A stretch of 8,870 bases of DNA from an uncultured Blautia sp. (GTDB lineage Bacteria; Bacillota; Clostridia; Lachnospirales; Lachnospiraceae): positions 1 to 8,870 of the forward strand of contig URHH01000103.1 in NCBI GenBank assembly GCA_900547615.1, written 5' to 3'. Positions 1-5,567 of the stretch are shown here, piece by piece. The notes under the pieces were generated by a model that was not told the DNA's origin, made no database searches, and worked only from the letters and a program-made list of their open reading frames with translations. The position numbers were made by a program, and so were the translations under genes. Position 1 is the stretch's first letter, and each line of letters starts with the position of its first letter.

Positions 1-387
1 ATTCTGGAAAAAATCGTGGAGGGAAAAGGAGAGCTTTCTGACCTTGACCAGCTCGAGGAGCTTGCGAATATGGTGCAGAGCATGGCGTTATGCGGCCTTG
101 GAAAAAGCGCGCCGCTTCCTGTTTTAAGTACCCTGAAGCGTTTCCGGAAAGAATATGAGGAGCATATTGTAGATAAAAAATGCCGCGCGAAAGTCTGTAC
201 AGCCCTTCGTCAGTTCCACATCAATCCGGAATTCTGTATTGGCTGCGGAAAATGTGCAAAGAACTGTCCGGCAGGAGCCATTACCGGAAAAATCAAACAT
301 CCGTACACGATTAACAACGATGTTTGCATCAAGTGCGGTGCATGTAAGGACAACTGTAACTTTGATGCCATTTATGTAGAGGCATAG
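1..387 (+). CDS. hydB: HydB/NuoF-like NADH-oxidising hydrogenase subunit, C-terminal part (5' truncated)
   Basis: The reading frame is open from base 1, so the gene begins upstream and only the last 128 residues are visible. The first part (LEKIVEGKGELSDLDQLEEL, then ALCGLGKSAPLP and RFRKEYEEHI) matches the C-terminal end of NuoF-type flavoproteins; the Cys in ALCGLG (window residue 31) is the usual fourth ligand of the N3-type [4Fe-4S] cluster. An added 2[4Fe-4S] ferredoxin domain follows, with CxxCxxCxxxC motifs at residues 79-89 and 109-119. This tail is typical of HydB subunits of NAD-linked, often electron-bifurcating [FeFe] hydrogenases, and of related NuoF-like partners. The stop is 14 bases before hydA, so the two are co-transcribed. 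Family knowledge says HydB carries FMN and oxidises or reduces NAD(H); the FMN/NAD domains lie outside the window, so HydB rather than a formate dehydrogenase partner is inferred from the neighbour. Cytoplasmic. Confidence 0.88.
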   Translation: MLEKIVEGKGELSDLDQLEELANMVQSMALCGLGKSAPLPVLSTLKRFRKEYEEHIVDKKCRAKVCTALRQFHINPEFCIGCGKCAKNCPAGAITGKIKHPYTINNDVCIKCGACKDNCNFDAIYVEA

Positions 388-401
388 AAGGGGGAAATAC
401 T

Positions 402-2090
402 ATGGGATTTATGACAATAGACGGCAGAAAAGTAGAATTTACCGATGAAAAAAATGTTCTTTCTGTCATTCGGAATGCAGGGATTAATATTCCTACCTTA
501 TGTTATCATTCAGAGGTTTCCACTTTTGGAGCCTGCCGCCTCTGTACGGTAGAGGATGACAGAGGAAGAACATTTGCTTCCTGTTCAGAAGAGCCGAGAG
601 ATGGAATGGTGATTTATACCAACTCCGGAAAAATCAAAAAATACAGAAAACTGATCGTGGAACTTCTCCTGGCAGCACATTGCCGAGACTGTACTACCTG
701 TGTAAAAAGCGGAGAGTGTGTGCTCCAGGAACTTGCACACCGCCTGGGCGTCCGCAATATCCGATTTGAAAATACAAGAGAAATCCGCCCCATCGACGAC
801 AGCTCCCCTTCTCTTGTGCGCGATCCGAATAAATGTATTCTCTGCGGAGACTGTGTGCGCGCCTGTGAAGAACTTCAGGGAATCGGCGCGCTCGGCTTTG
901 CATTCCGGGGAACAGAGGCGATGGTTATGCCTGCCTTTGATAAAAAAATCGCAGAAACATATTGCGTCAACTGCGGACAGTGCCGCGTATTCTGTCCTAC
1001 AGGAGCCATTTCCATCAAAACTCATATGGACGAAATATGGGAAGCTCTTGCAGATAAAGATACCCGTGTTGTGGCGCAGATCGCACCGGCTGTCCGCGTT
1101 GCAGTAGGTGATCATTACGGTCTTACAAAGGGAAGAAGCGTAATGGGAAAAATTGTAAATGCTCTTCACAGAATGGGCTTTGACGAGGTTTATGACACGG
1201 CATTCAGCGCAGATTTGACGATCATGGAAGAATCCGCAGAATTTCTGGAGAGGATCGAAAAGGGAGAAAAGCTGCCCCTTCTTACTTCCTGCTGTCCTGC
1301 ATGGGTAAAATTTATCACAGACCAGTATAAAGATTATATTCCGAATCTTTCTACCTGCCGTTCCCCGCAGGGGATGATGTCTGCTGTTATTAAGGAATAT
1401 TTCCGTGATCCGGAACATGCTGCCGGAAAGAAGACAGTTATGGTATCCATTATGCCGTGTACAGCAAAGAAAGCGGAAGCGATCCGTCCAAACAGTTTTA
1501 CAAAGGGAGAACAGGATACGGACATTGTAATTACCACGACAGAGCTTATCCGCATGATCGATAATTTTGGTATTGATTTTGCAGTTCTTGATCCGGAAGC
1601 CTGCGATATGCCGTTTGGATTTGGATCCGGCGGCGGCGTTATTTTTGGTGTGACGGGCGGTGTGACAGAAGCGGTTCTCCGTCGTCTTTCTCCGGAACAT
1701 ACAAAAGAGGCAATGCAGGCGATTTCCGAGTGCGGCGTCCGTGGAGACGAGGGAATCAAAGAATTTTCTGTTCCATATAAGGGAATGGAGATCAAGGTAT
1801 GCGTGGCAAGCGGTCTTGCAAATGCGAGAACGGTAATGGAAAGAGTGAAAAACGGGGAAGCAGAGTATCATCTCATAGAGGTGATGGCATGTCGACGAGG
1901 CTGTATCATGGGAGGCGGACAGCCTACAAGAGCCGGTTCCAGAACAAAGGCGGCAAGAGCGAAGGGACTTTACAATGCAGATAATACCATGATCATTAAA
2001 AAATCAGATGAAAATCCGCTGGTGATCGAGCTGTACGAAGGTCTTTTAAAGGGAAAGGAGCACGAGCTTCTTCATAATGATACATATTAA
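402..2090 (+). CDS. hydA: [FeFe] hydrogenase catalytic subunit HydA
   Basis: This 562-residue iron-only hydrogenase reversibly reduces protons to H2, probably as a cytoplasmic HydAB(C) complex using NADH and ferredoxin. In order it shows a [2Fe-2S] domain (C34, C45, C48, C61), a His-Cys [4Fe-4S] site (H93, C97, C100, C106), a 2[4Fe-4S] ferredoxin domain (C145/148/151/155 and C188/191/194/198) and the H-cluster domain. H-cluster motifs are complete: L1 TSCCPAW (295-301, C297 as proton-relay and C298 as ligand), L2 MPCTAKK (351-357, C353) and L3 with C497 and C501 in ACRRGCIMGGGQP. No extra [2Fe-2S] domain follows the H-cluster domain, unlike the longer Thermotoga protein, so the layout is that of the roughly 570-residue clostridial enzymes. 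The ATG at 402 follows an AGGGGGAA ribosome binding site. The gene directly follows the HydB-like gene. Whether the complex truly bifurcates cannot be decided here, because HydC and the start of HydB are not visible. Confidence 0.97.
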   Translation: MGFMTIDGRKVEFTDEKNVLSVIRNAGINIPTLCYHSEVSTFGACRLCTVEDDRGRTFASCSEEPRDGMVIYTNSGKIKKYRKLIVELLLAAHCRDCTTCVKSGECVLQELAHRLGVRNIRFENTREIRPIDDSSPSLVRDPNKCILCGDCVRACEELQGIGALGFAFRGTEAMVMPAFDKKIAETYCVNCGQCRVFCPTGAISIKTHMDEIWEALADKDTRVVAQIAPAVRVAVGDHYGLTKGRSVMGKIVNALHRMGFDEVYDTAFSADLTIMEESAEFLERIEKGEKLPLLTSCCPAWVKFITDQYKDYIPNLSTCRSPQGMMSAVIKEYFRDPEHAAGKKTVMVSIMPCTAKKAEAIRPNSFTKGEQDTDIVITTTELIRMIDNFGIDFAVLDPEACDMPFGFGSGGGVIFGVTGGVTEAVLRRLSPEHTKEAMQAISECGVRGDEGIKEFSVPYKGMEIKVCVASGLANARTVMERVKNGEAEYHLIEVMACRRGCIMGGGQPTRAGSRTKAARAKGLYNADNTMIIKKSDENPLVIELYEGLLKGKEHELLHNDTY

Positions 2091-2098
2091 AAAATAAG

Positions 2099-2127
2099 AC
2101 ATAGAAAAAGGCTCTCCTGCATATATT
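2099..2127 (+). promoter_or_regulatory. Candidate sigma-E (mother-cell) promoter for spoIVA
   Basis: The -10-like element CATATATT (2120-2127) fits the sigma-E -10 pattern HATAYAHT at all eight positions. It lies 14 bases after ACATAGA (2099-2105), which matches the sigma-E -35 pattern KMATATT only in its CATA core (four of seven). spoIVA is a known sigma-E gene in Bacillus, so such a promoter is expected. The start site would be near 2133-2136, inside the loop of the surrounding hairpin, giving an mRNA that lacks the 5' arm and leaves the ribosome binding site free. The weak -35 match keeps this tentative. Confidence 0.5.
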
Positions 2128-2171
2128 GTAGCAATACATGGGATTGTGTGAATATAGGCAGGGGGGCTTTT
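2107..2171 (+). terminator. Long hairpin: hydA terminator that also masks the spoIVA ribosome binding site
   Basis: The arm 2107-2120 pairs over all 14 positions with 2158-2171 (AAAGGCTCTCCTGC against GCAGGGGGGCTTTT, including three G-U pairs). After one mismatch (2121/2157) six more pairs form between 2122-2127 and 2151-2156, and an inner five-pair stem (2131-2135 with 2143-2147) is possible. The outer 3' arm ends in TTTT, as expected of an intrinsic terminator for the hydrogenase operon, though the T-tract is short. The same 3' arm contains AGGGGGG (2160-2166), the spoIVA Shine-Dalgarno sequence, so a read-through RNA would have it base-paired. The pairing is seen directly; termination and masking are inferred. 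Confidence 0.75.
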
Positions 2172-2174
2172 AAT

Positions 2175-3644
2175 ATGGAAAATTTTCAGGTTTACCGGGA
2201 TATTCAGGCACGCACCGGCGGCGATATATACATAGGGGTTGTAGGACCTGTCCGTACAGGAAAATCCACATTTATCAGACGGTTTATGGAAACTGCGGCT
2301 TTGCCGGGAATCCGTGAGGAAAAACAGGATGAATTAAGAGATGCGCTTCCGGTAAGCGGTTCCGGGAAAATGATCACCACAGTGGAGCCAAAGTTTATCC
2401 CAAAGGAAGCAGTCCCGGTTCTTCTCGGGGGAGAACAGAAGGTGCGGATAAAATTAATTGACTGTGTGGGATTTCTTGTAAAAGATGCAGCAGGTCATGT
2501 GGAGGACGGAAAAGAGCGTATGGTAAAAACGCCCTGGTCTGCAAAGGAGATTCCTTTTCATGAGGCTGCGCAGATCGGAACGGAGAAAGTAATTTCCCAG
2601 CACTCCACAATCGGCATTGTGATGACTACAGACGGAAGCTTCGGAGAAATTCCAAGAGAAAATTTTATTCCTGCAGAAGAGAGGACAATAGAAGCTCTGA
2701 AAAAACAGGAGAAGCCTTTTATTGTAGTTGTAAATTCCCAGATTCCCTATAAAGAAGAAACGCAGCAGCTTGTAAAAGAAATTCAGGAAAAATATAAAGT
2801 TTCCGCAATGGCGGTAAACTGCGAGCAGCTTCGAAAAGAAGACGTAAGCCGCATACTGGAAAAGGTTCTCTATGAGTTTCCCGTAAGCGAGATACGGTTT
2901 TTTATTCCAAAATGGGTGGAGATCCTTCCGGCAGACCACGAGATCAAAGCACAGATCCTTTCGCAGATACAGACAATATGTAAAAATATACGGCGCATCT
3001 GTCATGTGACAAAGGAAGCCCTTCATCTGGAGGGACCGTATGTGCAGGAGGTTCTTCTTGAGGAGGCGAGTCTTGCAACGGGAATTGTCCGTGTACGGAT
3101 TCAGATCAACGACGGGTATTATTATAAGATGCTGAGCGCTTTAAGCGGAGTTCCTATGGAAAGTGAATACGAACTGATCCGTACCATGAAGGAGCTGGCG
3201 GCCATGAAAGAAGAGTATGTAAAAGTGCAGGCGGCGCTTGAGGCAGTCCGTGGAACAGGATACGGCGTGGTAGTGCCGGAGCTTTCAGAAATTCAGCTTG
3301 ATGAGCCGGCAGTGATCCGGCAGGGCAATAAATTTGGAGTGAAAATCCGTTCCAAGAGCCCGTCCATTCATATGATAAAGGCAAATATTGAGACGGAAAT
3401 TGCGCCTATTGTGGGAACAGAACAGCAGGCAAAAGATCTGATCACGTATATTGGAGAGAGCGGGGAAAGAGGCGAGAGCGTCTGGGAGACAAATATTTTC
3501 GGGAAATCCATTGAACAGCTTGTGCAGGATGGAATCCGCACGAAGATTGCGGCGATCAGCGAGGAAAGCCAGGTAAAGCTTCAGGATACCATGCAGAAAA
3601 TCGTAAACGACAGCAAGGGCGGACTGGTATGTATTATCATATAA
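2175..3644 (+). CDS. spoIVA: Stage IV sporulation protein A (spore coat morphogenetic ATPase)
   Basis: The 489-residue product is SpoIVA, which binds and hydrolyses ATP to polymerise on the outer forespore surface and form the basement layer of the spore coat; in Bacillus it is anchored by SpoVM. Residues 1-40 (RTGGDIYIGVVG, then PVRTGKST) carry the Walker A motif with K30 at the same position as in B. subtilis. TT at 68-69 in MITTVEPKF and D96 in IKLIDCVGF fit the switch/sensor and Walker B regions. The C-terminus GGLVCIII matches the conserved SpoIVA tail, and the length is close to the 492-residue Bacillus protein. The ATG at 2175 is chosen over an in-frame GTG at 2148 because it follows AGGGGGG by eight bases and gives the family N-terminus; the GTG would lie inside the upstream hairpin. 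Expression is probably confined to the mother cell. It is not part of the hydrogenase operon. Confidence 0.97.
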   Translation: MENFQVYRDIQARTGGDIYIGVVGPVRTGKSTFIRRFMETAALPGIREEKQDELRDALPVSGSGKMITTVEPKFIPKEAVPVLLGGEQKVRIKLIDCVGFLVKDAAGHVEDGKERMVKTPWSAKEIPFHEAAQIGTEKVISQHSTIGIVMTTDGSFGEIPRENFIPAEERTIEALKKQEKPFIVVVNSQIPYKEETQQLVKEIQEKYKVSAMAVNCEQLRKEDVSRILEKVLYEFPVSEIRFFIPKWVEILPADHEIKAQILSQIQTICKNIRRICHVTKEALHLEGPYVQEVLLEEASLATGIVRVRIQINDGYYYKMLSALSGVPMESEYELIRTMKELAAMKEEYVKVQAALEAVRGTGYGVVVPELSEIQLDEPAVIRQGNKFGVKIRSKSPSIHMIKANIETEIAPIVGTEQQAKDLITYIGESGERGESVWETNIFGKSIEQLVQDGIRTKIAAISEESQVKLQDTMQKIVNDSKGGLVCIII

Positions 3645-3650
3645 ATGAAA

Positions 3651-3690
3651 GAGGACAGAGCTGTGAAATTCATGGCGCTGTCCTCGTTTT
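3651..3690. terminator. Probable bidirectional terminator between spoIVA and the convergent small gene
   Basis: GAGGACAG (3651-3658) pairs perfectly with CTGTCCTC (3678-3685). After one mismatch the stem continues for six more pairs (3660-3665 with 3671-3676, two of them G-T), leaving a five-base loop. GTTTTA follows on the plus strand, and TTTCATTTA follows on the minus strand. It begins six bases after the spoIVA stop and ends three bases before the stop of the minus-strand small gene, so it could serve both. The T-tracts are only moderate. Confidence 0.8.
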
Positions 3691-3693
3691 ACG

Positions 3694-3849
3694 TCAGGCG
3701 TTTTCGCTTTGGCGCCTGTTCCAGTCAGAGAGAAATTTCATCTGTTCTTCATCAGAAAGTTTCTGGGAAACAGGATCGTTTCCTGCTGCGGCACAGCAGA
3801 ACAGCACAAATCCCTGCAGGACAAAAAACAGTATGAGAAATAAAATCAT
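3694..3849 (-). CDS. Small single-pass membrane protein, 51 residues, unknown function
   Basis: On the minus strand an ATG at 3849 follows a perfect AGGAGG (3860-3855) with five-base spacing, and the frame runs for 51 codons to a TGA at 3696-3694. The product starts MILFLILFFVLQG; residues 2-22 form one hydrophobic helix ending in FCCAAAG, and residues 24-51 are polar and charged (QKLSDEEQMKFLSDW and then NRRQSENA). A signal-anchor helix with a short charged tail is typical of small Firmicutes membrane proteins. I do not recognise the family. The ideal ribosome binding site, the hydrophobic-then-hydrophilic layout and the terminator just past the stop all argue that it is real. It is convergent with spoIVA and divergent from the YcxB-like gene. 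A role in sporulation is possible only by location. Confidence 0.72.
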   Translation of the reverse strand: MILFLILFFVLQGFVLFCCAAAGNDPVSQKLSDEEQMKFLSDWNRRQSENA

Positions 3850-3879
3850 AAATGCCTCCTCAATAAAAATACTTTTGAA

Positions 3880-3908
3880 ATTATGATTTCAGTGTTTCCA
3901 TATAACAG
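3880..3908 (-). promoter_or_regulatory. Weak candidate promoter for the small minus-strand gene
   Basis: Read on the minus strand, CTGTTA (3908-3903) and CATAAT (3885-3880) are separated by 17 bases. The -10 matches TATAAT at five of six positions, but the -35 matches TTGACA at only three. The -10 lies in a small inverted repeat, GAAAT/ATTTC (3877-3890). A start near 3873 would leave a leader of about 24 bases containing the AGGAGG. The area is AT-rich, so a chance match is possible. Confidence 0.25.
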
Positions 3909-3999
3909 AAGTTTATACATTTTATGAAAATGCAGTAGAAATTTGCATAAAATTTTGATATACTTTTTATTTGATTATAACACAGGAAAAGGGGATACT

Positions 4000-4545
4000 A
4001 TGAAGAACACAATGTTTAAGGTGCACAGTGTTTATTCAAAAGAAGACATTGTGCAGATGGAAAAAATGGCGACCAGAAAACTGCGTCACAGAAGTATGCT
4101 CGTAGCAGGGATTGTCCTGCTCCTCTATGTAGGACTTCTTCTCTGGACGTCCGTACAGGAAACAGGACAGATTGTCCTTGCATTTCTTATTCCGGCAAGT
4201 GTGCTGGAGATGATCGTTGTGGTGACAGTAATCTGTACTTTTGTCATGATGCTGAGCATGCCGTATCACAAAGCCAGCAGAACCATAAAGGAAGCGCCGG
4301 GGGGCGTGATAAAGGGAAATTACTATTTTTATGAAAAAACATTTCAGTATGGATGGGGAAATCATTTTGCGACGATCGCATACATGGACGTGCAGGAATT
4401 CTGGAATCTTCCCACAGCTTTTTATATTAAAGCGGAGGATCTTTCCTACTGGATCAAGAAAACGGATTTTGAAGTGGGAACACCAGAGGAGTTTGCTCAG
4501 TACATAAAGGGAAAAATCCACTGTAAAAAAGTAGTTGAAAAATAA
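4000..4545 (+). CDS. YcxB-like membrane protein, two transmembrane helices
   Basis: A 181-residue protein with a soluble N-terminus (1-31), two hydrophobic segments at about 32-50 and 56-86, and a C-terminal soluble domain (about 100-175). The pattern of strands and the ending (AFYIKAEDLSYWIKK, then GTPEEFAQYIKGKI) resembles the C-terminal domain of YcxB-family proteins, a widespread Firmicutes group of unknown function. The ATG at 4000 is chosen because AGGAAAAGGGG lies just upstream and the polar N-terminus fits; an in-frame ATG at 3943 would add 19 residues but lacks a ribosome binding site. It starts 150 bases from the divergent small membrane gene and is followed by the protease gene after 83 bases. 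Family assignment is by appearance only; no function is proposed. Confidence 0.72.
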   Translation: MKNTMFKVHSVYSKEDIVQMEKMATRKLRHRSMLVAGIVLLLYVGLLLWTSVQETGQIVLAFLIPASVLEMIVVVTVICTFVMMLSMPYHKASRTIKEAPGGVIKGNYYFYEKTFQYGWGNHFATIAYMDVQEFWNLPTAFYIKAEDLSYWIKKTDFEVGTPEEFAQYIKGKIHCKKVVEK

Positions 4546-4549
4546 TTTC

Positions 4550-4577
4550 CTCTGTGACAGACAGATACAACACAGAG
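4550..4577. repeat. Inverted repeat CTCTGTG / CACAGAG between the YcxB-like and protease genes
   Basis: A perfect seven-base inverted repeat (4550-4556 and 4571-4577) with a 14-base loop lies five bases after the YcxB-like stop. No T-tract follows, so it is a poor intrinsic terminator. It could be an mRNA-end structure or a protein-binding site ahead of the protease gene, or chance. Confidence 0.35.
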
Positions 4578-4628
4578 AGTATATCTGAATAGAATATACC
4601 AGAATCCTATAAGATTTTGGAGTATATT

Positions 4629-5465
4629 ATGGATCAGAAAACATATACCGGAAAAGGCGTAGGTGTAGCAACGTTAGATACTGGCATTTGGAGCCATGTA
4701 GATTTCGAAGACCGCATCTGCGCTTTTTCTGATTTCCTGGCATACAGACAGAAGCCCTATGACGATAATGGACATGGAACCCATGTTGCCGGAATTCTGG
4801 GAGGAAGCGGAAAGGCTTCCAGGGGAAAGCACAGAGGTGTTGCGAGCCGGTGCAATATTATTGCATTGAAGGTTCTTGACAGCCTGGGAAATGGAAATAA
4901 AGAAGATGTCATTCATGCTTTTTCCTGGCTGATAAAAAATAAAGAAAAATACAATATTCGTGTAGTGAATATTTCAGTAGGAACGACTTATAAAACAAGA
5001 ACAGACCATGATGTATTAATAGAAGGGGTGGAAAAGCTGTGGGATGATGGCTTTGTTGTTGTGACTGCAGCAGGAAATCAGGGACCTGCTCCGGGCAGTA
5101 TAACCGCCCCGGGCTGCAGCAGAAAAGTCATCACGGTAGGTTCCAGTGATCTTCTTGAGGGAAAAGGAGCGGTGTCCGGGCGGGGACCGACTTTTCAGTG
5201 CGTCTGCAAGCCGGATCTTGTAGTTCCGGGAAACAGGATTGTTTCCTGTGCAGTGGGAAAACCGGACGGATACGGAATCAAAAGCGGCACGTCCATGTCC
5301 ACTCCGGTGGTATCTGGGGCAGCTGCCTGTATGCTGGAAAAAGATCCGCTTCTTACAAATGTGGAAATCAAAATGATGCTGAGAGAAAGCTGTGATGATC
5401 TGGGACTTCCCAGAAATCAGCAGGGCTGGGGACAGTTTAATATGGAAACTTTCATGAGCCTGTAA
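4629..5465 (+). CDS. Subtilisin-family (S8) serine protease, probably intracellular
   Basis: The 278-residue product is a minimal S8 peptidase catalytic domain. The triad is visible: D17 in ATLDTGI, H49 in NGHGTHVAG and S222 in GTSMSTP; N150 in AAGNQGP is the oxyanion-hole residue. The catalytic Asp is only 17 residues from the start, so there is no signal peptide, no propeptide of the secreted-subtilisin type and no membrane helix. Eight cysteines, including C191 and C193, suit a reducing cytoplasm. This points to an intracellular serine protease, although the N-terminal inhibitory LIPY-type extension of Bacillus ISPs is absent. The ATG at 4629 follows TTTGGAG with six-base spacing; an upstream in-frame TTG at 4617 overlaps that site and is not preferred. 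It is much shorter than clostridial Csp germination proteases, so it should not be called Csp. Substrate unknown; a role in turnover during sporulation is conjecture. Confidence 0.9.
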   Translation: MDQKTYTGKGVGVATLDTGIWSHVDFEDRICAFSDFLAYRQKPYDDNGHGTHVAGILGGSGKASRGKHRGVASRCNIIALKVLDSLGNGNKEDVIHAFSWLIKNKEKYNIRVVNISVGTTYKTRTDHDVLIEGVEKLWDDGFVVVTAAGNQGPAPGSITAPGCSRKVITVGSSDLLEGKGAVSGRGPTFQCVCKPDLVVPGNRIVSCAVGKPDGYGIKSGTSMSTPVVSGAAACMLEKDPLLTNVEIKMMLRESCDDLGLPRNQQGWGQFNMETFMSL

Positions 5466-5507
5466 AAAAGAAAAACAAAAAATTTCTTATGGTAAAGTGA
5501 AAAAGCG

Positions 5508-5536
5508 TTGACGAATGGAAGTTTTTTGAGTAAAAT
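5508..5536 (+). promoter_or_regulatory. Sigma-A promoter of the citrate synthase-icd operon
   Basis: TTGACG (5508-5513) and TAAAAT (5531-5536) are separated by exactly 17 bases and each match the housekeeping consensus at five of six positions. Transcription should start near 5543, giving a leader of about 25 bases with AGGAGG at 5555-5560. No terminator or riboswitch is visible between the protease stop and this promoter. The TTG of the -35 also opens a longer frame that should not be taken as the gene start. Confidence 0.8.
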
Positions 5537-5554
5537 GGAAGCAGTCAGTGTCAT

Positions 5555-5560
5555 AGGAGG
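5555..5560 (+). promoter_or_regulatory. Ribosome binding site AGGAGG that sets the Re-citrate synthase start
   Basis: A perfect AGGAGG lies seven bases before the ATG at 5568. No comparable site precedes the in-frame TTG at 5508 or the in-frame ATG at 5535. The latter two lie in or upstream of the promoter -10 and so would not be in the mRNA. Confidence 0.85.
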
Positions 5561-5567
5561 AAGAAAA

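Noticed and set aside
585..1871. A 428-codon open frame on the minus strand across hydA
   Set aside because: It is in exact codon register with hydA, so it stays open only because hydA there avoids TTA, CTA and TCA codons. It is Cys- and His-rich with no domain logic, while hydA has every catalytic motif. Similar shadows oppose spoIVA (2454-3026), the YcxB-like gene (4036-4521), the citrate synthase (5784-6092) and icd (7090-7587), all in the same register.
2148..2174. GTG start at 2148 for spoIVA
   Set aside because: It adds nine residues absent from the SpoIVA family, lies inside the hairpin and has no ribosome binding site; ATG 2175 has AGGGGGG at good spacing.
3695..3718. Inverted repeat CAGGCG / CGCCTG just after the spoIVA terminator
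   Set aside because: It lies inside the last codons of the small minus-strand gene, is not followed by a T-tract on the plus strand, and is short enough to be incidental.
3629..3886. Plus-strand frames of 85 and 63 codons (the latter starting at 3645) after spoIVA
   Set aside because: No ribosome binding site precedes either start, both run through the spoIVA terminator, and their products have no recognisable layout. The minus-strand gene over the same bases has a perfect AGGAGG and a membrane-protein layout.
4543..4600. Possible sigma-E promoters ahead of the protease gene (GATACAAC at 4564-4571, AATATACC at 4593-4600)
   Set aside because: Each has a partial -10 match, but the -35 positions fit poorly (TAATTTC, ACAGAGA) and the two candidates compete. 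This is too weak to annotate.
5508..5567. TTG start at 5508 for the citrate synthase
   Set aside because: This TTG is the -35 box of the operon promoter, so it would not be in the mRNA; AGGAGG points to ATG 5568.
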